Shown here: positions 46,119 through 57,011 of the stretch, in pieces | How positions within the stretch are numbered: the first letter of the stretch is position 1 | Layout of the letters: each line of letters begins with the position of its first letter | Source of the DNA: Chromera velia | Taxonomy: Eukaryota > Sar > Chromeraceae | Reading direction: 5' to 3' | Assembly (NCBI GenBank): GCA_018398765.1 | Contig: JAHBMJ010001594.1 | Location: forward strand, 46,599 to 110,598 | Length of the DNA: 64,000 bases | Position numbers and translations under genes: made by a program | Notes under the pieces: model-generated | Seen by the model: only the letters and a program-made list of their open reading frames with translations | Told to the model about the DNA's origin: nothing | Database searches by the model: none

Positions 46119-49100
46119 GAGTGTCACGGGTTCAAATGTCTAATTCTGTTAGCCGATCAAACATTCTTTCTGGGGCCCTCAAGGGCTCATATGTGAGACT
46201 TGCATAACATCGTGCACCGAGCGTGGGCGGTCTCCCAATCAAACCCATTAGGTATTAGGTATTAAGGGGAGGTATGGGAGTATCTGCCCATCCGGGTAGT
46301 ACCTCCACCCTATATATATACATCACGTAACTGTTCAGCATTACCCGCCACACACTACGTGTTTGGTCATGCATACGGTCTATCGGCCCGCTCCATAGAG
46401 TGGTCCTGGATAAAAAACCTCTGGCATGCAGTACCAGTTAATGAGGAAAAACAGGTAAAGGGGGAAAACCGACTCATACTAGGAGCAGAAAAACTCCTAC
46501 CAAGCACCGTTGAAGCACGCTGCATCAATGACCAAGAACAAGAATGGATCAATTCAGTCAGCATAACCTCCTCCAGCTCTAAGAGGAGGGTGCAGCGCCA
46601 GGCAGTCTTTGACTTCCAAGGCCAGAACCAAATCTCCCTCTCTGCCTCCAGTCACGCTCTCTTACTCCGGCCCAGTGTATTAGGCCAACATATTTAAGCT
46701 CCCACTCCTTTACAGACAAGAATATTATGCAAAAAAGATGGGAAGATATGCACCCTTGACAACGAGAGCATCTGTTACCTCGTTACTAGGCTCTTTATCG
46801 TACGCCTTCACCCATTAGATGGACACAGTCCCCCCCAGTACCCATTTGTATTTATTGATAAGGCTGACCAACTAAGACTAAGTAAATCTTGACAATCAAA
46901 TCTTGATTGCACACTGGCTTTCCATTAGGTCTTCTCCTGGAGGGACCAGCATTCAACTATTGAACACAGAGAAGCCATCAAACAATTGAAAACAAGATAC
47001 AGAGAGTCCGCACCCCGATAGTCTGCCTACTGACTCTCCTGGAAAACCTCCCTAGGCGTCTGTTAGGGGTTCACAAGCCTCACTGGCCGTCAGACAGGGG
47101 GTGGGGGTGGGGGGCTTTCCCGCTCTGTTCGACATCCTCCGATGGCTGTGCCCATTGCCAGGCCTGCAATCAACATTATTACTAGGCTACCATCAGATCT
47201 CAGCGGGGGTAGAAGGAAGTCAGGGGTCGGGTCGCTGGCCCCAATCACGGAGGGGCACCCACTGCCACCAGCGGTCAGTTCACTATTACGTTCCCCCCTA
47301 ATTTTAAAAGGCACCAGGAGCCTGACCACTCAAAGCAGTCCCCTCTAAGCAAACCTGTGCAGTGTTACCAGACTGGGGCATAATCAAGGCTTCAGTAGGC
47401 AACCATGTAGACAGTCGGGGGGTCAGACTCCTGCTTCAACTAGGGTGTCTGGGAGCATCCGAGAAACAAGTCATAGGGGGGGAACTCACAGTTGTGCCTA
47501 CATCTCGTACCTCCCCAATGAGACAATGATCGTTTTCTTTCAGCCAACATTCATCACCCTCCCCCACACTATACCTCTATTTCCTCCCAGTGCTTGGCCT
47601 CGATACTACAGAGAGCCCCCGTTTCCCTCCGGGGCAGCCGCTTGCCTGCTGAGACCCAACATCGCCCCCGAGTCCTCCCCACCTGAGTCCTGTGGGGGGC
47701 GTGAGGAAACGGGGGGCAGAAAAAGCAGACTAGACCCTAGAGGGGGCAACGAGTCCGGGGTAGCTGTCACCCTAGATGGTTGGGGGGGCTGGTGGAGGGG
47801 CGGAGATAAGGAGACAGAGGGCTCCGCTATCTGGAGGACAGCCAAGCCTGTGAGGAAACCCTAGTTCCCTACAAACGCATCCATTAGCGTGCCTTCGGGA
47901 GGGCTTTCACACGTCTGCTGCCTTGTGGGGGCCTCGATGCGAGCCCCTGGTGGGGACAGCCCTGCCAGAGAAAGGGCCGTAGCTTCCGTACCATTATTAG
48001 TGTTGGGCCCCAAGCGGGGCTGCGTGTCGTGACCAAACTCAGGGAGGGTCTGTCCTGGGGACTGTCTATGGGGGGGCATCAACGAGAAGACCGATTAAAA
48101 TTCATCTTGCCTCGGAGCGGTCAAATGCGGAAAAGTCAGGAACTTCTTTTCAAAGGCCTCCCTCCTGCTGAAGCAGACGGTGCTGCCACTGCAGCACTCT
48201 CCCAACTTCATTTCCCAAGTGTAGAGGGACTACCACAGCCCACCGCAGCCGTCTCTCTGGACCCAGCAGGAGGCTGACCGGAGGCTTTTCCAACCATATT
48301 GAGATCAAGAGGGGCGGGACCATCACTGCAGTGAAAGCAGCAACGCGGCGGTTGGGAGGAGGGGTTCCAAGACTGTTGGTCAGGGTCTATGAGAGCGATT
48401 TTAAGTGACTAGGCAGAGAGGGGGGTGGGGGGGGGGGCAATACAGCGGACTTTGGGCGCTTGGGGGAGTCTTTCTGTACTGAGGGCGAGGGGGGATTTGT
48501 CAGACCGTCAGTCTGGATATCGTCAGGGGGCGTCAGATATCCGCAATCTCATTTACCTCCGATGACCTGCGAAGGTGCGGCTCTTAGACTAGACTTCGCT
48601 TTACCCCCCCCGCCTGACCTCCACGATGCTGTAGTCTGGGATCTTCCAGCTGCTGCTGTCAGAGAGGAGGAGAGTTTCTGCGCTAAAGGGAGAGCAGCCA
48701 CCGCAGCCGCATGGGTCGGACTCCTTCCTTTCCTATTCCTGCCTGTACTTGAACTAGGGGCCCTCCTCCTCCCTCCCAGCTGAGTAGTGTTTCGCTGCGT
48801 GGCACTTTATCCTGCTACTGTTTCCTGTGGCAACGTCATCTGCTAAGAACTCTACAAGAGGGGGGAGATCAGGAGCCGGGGGATGATGTTTGCACCAGGC
48901 TGATCACCTCAGTACGACTGAGGTGGGTTCCCACTAGTGTATTGCGGGGGGGTCGCCTGCCCACTGTGAGCCGGGTGACACCCGCCTGCCATCCTTACCT
49001 GCAGCCTCAAATCCCCAGGCTGGGCAGTTTCACGTCCCAGCATGGGTTGCACGTTGGAAGGAGGCATTGTTGGTCCCGCTGCAACGGAACTAAAGGACTG

Positions 49101-49212
49101 CCTATGCCACTGTTATCCCCCACTCAGTGGCATTTGGCTTTGAGATGTCGGCAGGACTGAGGCGGCAGCTCCTCCTAACTGATGTAGCCGGGTCTGCCCA
49201 TGTTCTCGCTGA

Positions 49213-49590
49213 TCACTCCAGATCACTCTGTCCTAGGTGACGAAGAAAAAGCTTCCTCGCATATTCTCTAAGGGTGTCATTCATGCGTTCCCTCTCACAG
49301 AGTGCCCGCCACACTTTGTCGCCTAATTCTTCCACCCCCCGACTCGGAGGGTCGGTAGGGGTGGGGGCAGCTCTGCTCACCAGGGGGATCTCCGTCGACA
49401 GGGGTCCTCTCTTCTCACTGAGCCCTGCCCTGTCATCCCTCCTCCGCCCCTCAAAGATTCTCCCCGGCGCAAACAGCTCCTCATACAACCTCATTGTCCT
49501 CTGGCACGACCTCAGTATGGCTTTACTAGATCCTGTCGTCAGGCCTGGGTTATCCTTAGGCTGATCTGCCCAGTTAGGAATATTATCCGG
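49213..49590 (-). pseudogene. Orphan open stretch within degraded block
   Basis: About 125 codons open on the minus strand (AILRSCQRTMRLYEELFAPG ... WRALCERERMNDTLREYARK, ending RHLGQSDLE). The charged, helical C-terminal part looks like real protein. No family recognised. A structural protein of a retroelement is one possibility only. Confidence 0.3.
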
Positions 49591-49983
49591 GGGATCGAGA
49601 AACTACAGGAGGCGGATGCGTCTGGGCGACCAGGTACATTGCCCCCATTCCTCCGGTGTAAATGGGTTCGGTACGGTGGTCACCTCCACTTTAACCGACA
49701 TCCCTCTGTCCCCTCGGAAGCACTCAAAACCTCGGGGCATAGCTCGGTGGGGGGTGGAGCCACCAGCAGGAGAACCTTGGTCCTGCAATAAATATCATGC
49801 CAATGATCACTTAATTAGAGGGTCACCAAAACCTCCCCCTGGCAAGCTGTGTCATCACTGCCATACAAGTGCCCCTGACTGCTAGCCGCAGGCACCTATT
49901 TAACGCTCGCAGCAGCAATTTTGAAAAAAAGCAACCGCAGTCCAGCTCTCGGGGTTATGCAGCCAGTACCCCACAGAGAGAGT

Positions 49984-50770
49984 AGGAGTGGCCCAATTCT
50001 AGGGCGGCACTCAGACAGACAGAGTAAGGAAGTGAGGGTGGCCTAGCTCTAAGGCAACGCACTCTCAGGACGGCAATCTGGGGGCAGCCCAGCTCTAGGG
50101 CAGTGTACCCCTTCATGCGGAATCCAAGGAACTTCCCGCCCCACTGCCCTCAACATACCTGCTCGCTCTGGTCCTCCGTCCCAGGCCGTGTTCCACTTCC
50201 CCTGACCGGTGCTCTAGCCCTCCCATCAGCACTTTCTCCCTCCCGTTATTTCCCCACTGTTTCTCTCTTCACTGCCCTTCTGTGGCTATTCCACGGTGCT
50301 AGCCCGCCACTAGAGAGTCTCTACCCCTGTCAATTCTGCCTTCCGGCCCCAGATGGTGTGCGACCACTCGCCGCCGACTCTCCTGCAGCCACAGTGGCAA
50401 CCACTCCTTCCTGCTGGGTCTCCAGCTCAGCGCCTTCCTCTTCTATAAACTCCTTGGTGCTGTTCTGCGACGCCACCCCTGCATCAGAATGTCCTCCCTC
50501 CTGCAAAAATGAATCCATCACGACAAATCAATAGGTTCTCAAGACAACACTATCTAGACGTGTAAAAAGAAGCGAGGGCGGCCTAGCTCTAAGGCGATGC
50601 ATACTCAAAGGTGGCAAGCTGGTGGTAGCCCAGCTCTAGGGCACACACACACTCAATGGCATGTAAGCTTTCATATGGACACCGAGAGTAGCCCAGCTCT
50701 AGGGCATTTCACTCTCAAGGCTTATGAATTGAGAACTGCCCAACTCTAGCTAAGGGCGCTGTTCTCTCAG
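49984..50770 (+). ncRNA. Set of seven short hairpins with shared AGCTCTA loop
   Basis: Inner hairpins start at 49991, 50041, 50087, 50581, 50628, 50691 and 50738. Each is GCCY-[AGCTCTA or close]-RGGC: five have GCCC/GGGC and two have GCCT/AGGC, so the last base pair of the stem covaries. Several have an outer stem as well: GAGAGT/ACTCTC at 50684-50716, GAGAAC/GTTCTC at 50731-50766, and GAGGGT/ACTCTC at 50034-50066. Spacing is 46-63 bases within the two clusters (three, then four), which are separated by about 490 bases. Transcription is not shown; the strand is arbitrary. It could instead be a DNA-level repeat. Confidence 0.5.
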
Positions 50771-51239
50771 GCACACGTAAGTACACCACCGTGAGTAATT
50801 ACTCTATGCACGCACTGCCGCTACAGCCCCGTACAGCCCCCTTCCCATCAGGAGGAGTCCACCCCCAACACAACATCCCAATGTCACCACCCCTCACAGA
50901 CCTGTGACCGAGCATGTTGCCTCTGGTTAGTATTCCTGCGGCCATGCTGTCTAGCTGTCCCCAATCCAGGCCCGCACATCCACCTCTTGGCGATCTTTCT
51001 CGCCCCTGACCGCGTCACTTCATACCCTCCCTCTGGAGGTTCACCTCCCCACGTTCCTGCTATCTTAGACATTACTGTCGCCGCTGCCCCCTGAGGCGGA
51101 TTGCTATCCATCCCCTCCCGGCCAGGATCATATGCGGCTGGTCATTAGTCTTATAGAACATGCTTTCCCACTCTCCCGGGTCATACCTGAGGACAACAAC
51201 CAGGCAGGCTAGAATATAGTCGCCGCATCGGAATAGTGG

Positions 51240-51900
51240 CTACTCATTGAAATCCGCCTGCTGGGGGACAGATAGCTCAACTATTTCCATGCTTGGCTGT
51301 TCATACAGGAAGTCCACCCAATTTTGAGAAACGTATCCTCTCATCACTCTATACAGCTCCATTGCCATTAGAGCAACTCTTCTGAACACTCTCCTTTTCT
51401 CCTCTTTCAGGAGGCTAGGGGCAGTGGTCGACGTGCAACCAAGTGAGTCTAAGCTCACCATCATAACTCTGCCCCCTATATCAGCACCTTCCCCCCTATT
51501 CCTTACCATTACGCCATACCAGTGCCGTGTTTCATAATCATGCACTGGGGTGAACCAGAACCCTGCCTCCAGCGCCATCCCCCCCAATACACTCAACGGC
51601 CCCCCCAGCGCCGCTAACAAGGTACCTGGGTGGTCGCTCCCCCATTGTAACTGGGGTATCCCCTCTGCAGTCTCCCCTGCCTCACTGGGCAGTCTCGTAC
51701 TGAAAACGAATATCTTCTTGTCACTCGACTCTCAGAGGGACTCAGAGCGATTCTCGACCAATGCTGCCAGCAGACTTGCTCTCAATACCTCTTCATCTAT
51801 GATCTGAAAATCACCCCACGGTCCCCTTGGATCTATCCTGGCCCACTTTACACGGAGCGTTGAGAGTATGGACACCAGCCTTGCCACTGGGGAATGGTCG
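51240..51900 (-). pseudogene. Broken protein-coding stretch of unknown family
   Basis: The minus strand carries protein-like sequence: DFQIIDEEVLRASLLAALVE, KKIFVFSTRLPSEAGETAEG, MALEAGFWFTPVHDYETRHW and MELYRVMRGYVSQNWVDFLY. It is the most protein-like part of the degraded block. It is broken, and I recognise no family. Confidence 0.35.
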
Positions 51901-53210
51901 GGTCTAGTATTAGGTCCTGTGCTTATAGGGATGTGGGCAGAAGCAGGTCAAGGGTGTGACTCCATCCTGCTAGACACCCTTCTTTCACTCCTATCATTGC
52001 CCACCTGCGGGGGGATTAGGCCTACTCCATCCGTTATTCCTGCTGTCCCCCCTCTCCCACTTCGTAGTGCCGTGGAGGCACGACCCAAATACCTATAATG
52101 TTATGTGTTCCGAAATCTTGCGGGGCCGACGATATGCGGAAACGGGAAGAGTCTGCATGGAGCCATGGCCTCACCTGTGATCTCTACGGAGCAATCGTCT
52201 GATAAGGCCTCTGCTGTGGAGGGGGTTTGGAGGGCTCTTACTCTCCGGATTGGGGAGGTGGAGGAGTGGAGCAGGATAGGTGGGGTGAGCTACTCGACCA
52301 GCGTCATTATCCTCCCCGCTCCCAGTCCAACTTGTATCCAACCTGTTCGATCGGCTGTCATCCTGCACAGGACCTCCCATTTTGAAAGGAGGCCCTCCTC
52401 CCTCTGCCTCGATTTCTCAGTTTCTCCTCCTTGGAGTCAATACCACCCTAAAGCATAGCTTGACTCGGCCCGACGGTGACATGGAGGTACATGGAGGGGT
52501 CATGACTTTCAGGCTTGGTTCCTCCGTCGCTTCTTAACCTCGCCACTCTATGACTCTCGGGGTGGGCCCCCTGTGTGTCTTCGGGGCAAGACCCTTCCTC
52601 TCCTGGCTCTGCATCCATCCACCCCCAGCCGCCCATATCTACATTCTCCTGACATCTCTACGAAGGGCTTAGCGAATAGACGGGTTGTGGACTTAGAATG
52701 TGGGGTGTACTTGGCTGTAAAGGTAAGGCAAAACAACCACTCCCTCCAATTTTCTCAATTTACCACCGATTTTGCTCGTTTTTGTCTCAAACGTATTCTC
52801 TGCTGGAGCTTTCTTTGTTTCTTGTGGTCAGAACAGGAAAGGGGAGAAGAAAAGGAAGGATCGTGCATGTAAAACCCATGCATGCAGTTTGATGGAAGGG
52901 AGTATCCCAAACCCTGCAGACTGTTGCAGCCTGCAGTGCATGCAGCAGCTGCATGCATGCACATGTTTGTAACTTGTGTGATAAATGTAGATTCATGCAC
53001 TGTTTGTCATTCCCCATCCATATCGAACCAACTTTAGACAATTCATTGACATCTGAGCGGTTTTCTAGACTGTTCTGCGTCCTTAACACTTAAATCAGCA
53101 CCTCTATCTATTGCAGCTGCGTTGCCGTGTATGCGTACTACAGCGTTGTCACTGAATCCTTCAGTTCTATCGATCTGTTTCAGTGCATTTGTAATCAATT
53201 CCTCTCCCAG

Positions 53211-53979
53211 ACCAATAACAGAAAAGCATGAATTCAGCCTTCACTTCGGTGGCTTCTACGCAGAGAGAGAAGCAAACGGAAAGTACAGCGTCTTCCGTCT
53301 ACTTGATAAAGAGGGGCCTGTAGCTCACATCAAGCCCTTCTCCAATAAGTTTGACGAGAAGCTAATCGAGGAGGACCTTGAAAACCTCGGCAGAGGCTTT
53401 GTGGGGCACTGTCCTGTGTCCTTCCCTAACGTGTTCTTTAGCAAGAAGGCAGAGCTGATTGCTGCCCACCCTCTTGAGTGGAAGGACCTGTACAGCTACG
53501 GCGTCTACCTGGAATCTGCAAAGGGATAGAAAGAGGCCCGCATCCGCAAGGAGCTGATCAGCTAGGTTCTCCTGAGCCACGGCCCCCCCGTTCTTGCACT
53601 TTTCGAAGAAGACGAGTCCTCCGTGTCCTTGAAGTTCCCTAGTGGACCTCCGAAGTTCCCCTTCAAGGAGGTTATCATCAAGAACAGGGACCCTAATCTG
53701 GAAGTCCTTCATGAAGACCTTGTGGGAGATGACAAGCTGCTGTGTAGGATGAGCCCCAACCCGATCTGCAAGCCCACCGTTCCTCTCAAGATTACGATGG
53801 GGCCAAACGGCAAGACGCTCATTAACGGAAAGCCCGTCGGAAAGAAGAAGGAGACGGATCCTGCATCTGACGCTGAGGGGGAGGAGAAGGGAGTAGAAGG
53901 AGAAACTGCATCTGACGAGACCAACAAGGGGGGAAAGGGGACAGAAGGAGAGGCGGAGGAGGTAGAGAAGACCAATTAG
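53211..53979 (+). pseudogene. Copy C of the unnamed family; frame interrupted only by TAG
   Basis: It starts after a pyrimidine-rich acceptor (ctctcccag) with PITEKHEFSLHFGGFYAERE, then VFRLLDKEGPVAHIKPFSNK, VGHCPVSFPNVFFSKKAELI, FPFKEVIIKNRDPNLEVLHE and LVGDDKLLCRMSPNPICKPT, and an acidic Glu/Lys tail (KKETDPASDAEGEEKG). The frame never shifts. Two TAG codons interrupt it (after ESAKG at 53527 and after RKELIS at 53563). The nominal stop at 53977 is also TAG. Beyond it the same frame goes on (SENSEEQDKK...) through two more TAG before a TGA at 54196. Copy B at 45 kb is its homologue. Either it is a pseudogene or TAG is read through here. Function unknown. Confidence 0.6.
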
Positions 53980-54167
53980 AGTGAGAATTCAGAGGAGCAG
54001 GACAAGAAAGGACATTGTCAAGAACCATCCAGATAGGAGCCGCTTACGAGGATAAGTGGAATGTTTTAGGAGGAGAGAAGAGAAGAGAGGGGGGATTCAA
54101 TATGGCGGAATCGGGTCTGTGCGGGAGGTTGGGCAGATCGAAAGATTTGTTTCATTCATAGAGATTT

Positions 54168-54335
54168 GTTGATACTGATCGGGAGTGCATTGGCATGACT
54201 ATGAGTGTTGATACTGATCGGGAGTGCATTAACGTAACTATGAGTGTTGATACTGATCGGGAGTGCGTTGACGTGACTATGAGTGTTCATACTAATCGGG
54301 AGTGGCACTGCATTGACGTGACTATGAGTGATTGT
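54168..54335. repeat. 39-bp tandem repeat, four units
   Basis: The unit starts GTTGATACTGATCGGGAGTG and ends GACTATGAGT. The fourth unit has a 6-base insertion. It lies directly 3' of copy C and there are no spacers, so it is a minisatellite, not CRISPR. Confidence 0.9.
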
Positions 54336-54696
54336 CTTGAATAAAGCTACTGAGTTGATTAAAAGCGGCTGCATACATGTACGAGTCCTTGATAAGACTG
54401 TCCGTCTTTAAGGAAGGTCCTTCTACATGCATGTGCGACAAAAACTTGTAGAGTGAAACTGTATGATGTGATATTTGCATGACAAGAAACAAATTTAAGT
54501 AAAAAAAAAAAATGGAATAACACCCCAAAAACAAGTCAGTTGAAACTTGAAAGCTGAAAATGATATTGACAAATACTATAGATGCATCTATAATTGTTAA
54601 TAATTCAAATTATATATATAATTGATTTTTGTAGGATTTTTCTTTTAATTTTTTATCATATACTTAACTTGAATTTTTTGGTAAGTCCGTATAAGT

Positions 54697-55211
54697 CAGT
54701 ACTAAATCAGTGGGTCTTGTGGGCATCCGATATATAAACTAGCAATGTCTAACATAGAAATTCTATCTTAATAGTAATTAATCTTATCTTAATTTGGCGT
54801 GGTTTAATTTTAATTATAGTATATATATTTAATAGTTTTAAGACTCTTAACTTTATATATAGCTAGATATATAGGGGAGTATAGGAGAGTAAAAGAAGTT
54901 GAAGAGAACCTAGAAGAGAACGTATACTAGTCACGGTGAAGAGAAACAAAGCAGTACTAAATCAGTGGATCTCGTGGGCATCCAACATATAAACTAGCAA
55001 TGTCTAATATGTAAATTCTATCTTAATAGTAATTAATCTTATCTTAATTTTGCGCGGTTTAATTTTAATTATAGTATATATACTTAACAGTCTTAAAACT
55101 CTTAACTTTATATATAGCTAGATACATAGGGGAGTATAGGGAAGTAAAAGAAGTTGAAGAGAACCTAGAATTAAGAGAACGTATACTAGTCACAGTGAAG
55201 AGAAGCAAAGC
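54697..55211. repeat. Tandem duplication of a ~257-bp AT-rich unit
   Basis: Unit 1 starts at about 54697 and unit 2 at about 54954, both with CAGTACTAAATCAGTGG; both end near GTATACTAGTCAC. They are about 90% identical, and almost all differences are C/T or G/A transitions. Confidence 0.85.
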
Positions 55212-55437
55212 AAAGAAAAGGAAAAAAAAAGAGCGGTAAAACTATCACTAGTTGCAAGGCTGAGGGGTATAAGAGGCTAGATAAGAGGTCATTTTATTCA
55301 AAAGAAGGCCTTCGTATTCACATGACTATATACATGGAATCTACAAATTGCAGCTTGTAAAGTACTGTAACATCGCCCTCGGAGTCTGTCAAAAAAGAAA
55401 TTCACAGGCAGGAAAGAGTCTGTGAGGAAATTGTATG

Positions 55438-55545
55438 AAATTGTTACGGTTGGGAAATCTGTGGGAAATTACTAGTAATGGGAAATCCTACGGAAATCCT
55501 AGTGAAATCCAAAGAACATCTTATGGAAATCTACGAGATATTGAT
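55438..55545 (+). repeat. Degenerate GGAAATC short tandem repeat, copy 2
   Basis: GGAAATC and variants recur every 15-20 bases (TTGGGAAATCTGTGGGAAAT, CCTACGGAAATCCTAGTG). It is related to the array at 8505-8660 in the opposite orientation. Confidence 0.6.
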
Positions 55546-55574
55546 GAGAAAAGGCTAGCGCTCCAACTGGGGTT

Positions 55575-55705
55575 AGGCATCCTCTAACTAACTAACTAAC
55601 TTAGTAGTAACTAACTAACTAACTTAGTAGTAACTAACTAACTAACTAACTAACTAACTGACTGAATAACTGACTGACTGACTAACTAACTGACTAACTA
55701 ACTAA
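55575..55705. repeat. (CTAA)n/(CTGA)n microsatellite
   Basis: About 130 bases of CTAA with CTGA variants, interrupted twice by CTTAGTAGTAA. Confidence 0.9.
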
Positions 55706-55783
55706 CGTTTATGATCGAGTTCCCGCAATGCTTTCTGATGTGTAACCAGCCGCATAATGACTAAGTAATTGGCCACATTACAA

Positions 55784-56365
55784 TTAAGTCAGGTTGAATC
55801 TTTTTGCCCGTTCTCTTTCTGCTCGTTCATTGTGAGCCCGAACCATCGAAATTGAAGCACTCGACAGTCCACATCCGTACCCCTCGATCTCCAAAGTCAT
55901 CAGAGGTGCCGCCTTCGTACACCACTTCAACGTCTCCATCGCTGAGTCATTAATTCCTTTACACCCTGTCAGGCACAAATTTTGCAGCGTTCTCCCTGGA
56001 AGAGGCGAAGGCTCACAGTGCCCTTCCCGGGGCTGACCACGTGTGCCGACCGCGTCTGATGTGTCTCCCTTTGCACCTGCATTTTCCTGCGAATGCGACT
56101 GCGACTGTCCCGCCGCCACCTCCCTGAGTCTTAATCCAAGAATTCCCTCCAACAGCAACCGCACACCCTTCTCTGACACCTGAGAACTCCCATGCAGACT
56201 GACCTCTCTCAACCCCCAAATTCGCCCCAGCACCTCCCCCATCTCCCCCAGCATCTCATCACTCACGTTGGTGTTATGCACCCACACATCCTGCAAAGGG
56301 CAGCGCTGTCCGAACGAAGAGAGGTATTTCAGATAACGCACTAACCTGCAGGGGTACGCACACGC

Positions 56366-56397
<32 letters not shown>

Positions 56398-56835
56398 GAC
56401 ATACTTACATGCACACAGATCATATGTTCTTTCTTGCACTGTCCTTTTCTTTCTCTTGATTTATCATGGAAACGGACAGAGGAGCCAGAAACAACGACAA
56501 ACGGACAGATACACACACGCAGTCAGTCAGTCAGACAGACTATATGACAGACAGATAGACAGACAGACAGACTATATGCTTCTTCTTCTCCCTTCTTTTC
56601 TTCAGACAGACAGACAGACAGACAATATGGTTTCTTTCCCTCCTTTTCTTCATGAACACAACAGACAGACTATGTCGTCTTTTCTTCACTTCACTTTTTC
56701 CGAATCGCTTCCAATCTAACAGACAGACAGACAGACAGACAATATGGTTTCTTTCCCTCCTTTTCTTCATGAACACAACAGACAGACTATATCGTCTTTT
56801 CTTCACTTCACTTTTTCCGAATCGCTTCCAATCTA

Positions 56836-56868
<33 letters not shown>

Positions 56869-56975
56869 GAGACAGAGAGACAGACTATATGTTTCTTCTT
56901 CTTCTCCCTCCTTTTCTTCAGGAACACAACAGACAAAAACAAAGAAAGAAAGAACCAAGACAAAAGAACAGCACC

Positions 56976-57011
<36 letters not shown>

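Larger units (their letters stand above)
46119..52690. other. Degraded block of odd composition, no intact gene
   Basis: Roughly 6.5 kb, GC-rich with frequent CCCCC and GGGGG, unlike its neighbours. It begins near a stem (GGAGGTA ... TACCTCC, about 46269-46308). Several open stretches look like old coding sequence: 46359-46697 (+), 49213-49590 (-) and 51240-51900 (-). None has a recognisable domain. A Cys/His cluster (KLCHHCHTSAPDC, +, 49846-49884) faintly recalls a zinc knuckle. The block may be a large ancient mobile or virus-like element, broken many times, but I find no terminal repeats and no polymerase or integrase motif. Confidence 0.4.
54480..55783. other. AT-rich, repeat-dominated intergenic region
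   Basis: It holds the 257-bp tandem duplication, the second GGAAATC array and a CTAA-type microsatellite, each listed separately. No gene seen. Confidence 0.6.

Noticed and set aside
49846-49884. Retroviral-type zinc knuckle (KLCHHCHTSAPDC)
   Set aside because: Spacing does not match CX2CX4HX4C, and no polymerase or LTR lies nearby.
53211-54198. General reassignment of TAG to a sense codon
   Set aside because: The well-supported exons in this window contain no in-frame TAG over about 5,000 codons; only local read-through or pseudogene status remains.
54168-54335. CRISPR-like array
   Set aside because: The 39-bp units abut with no spacers; it is a minisatellite in a eukaryotic contig.
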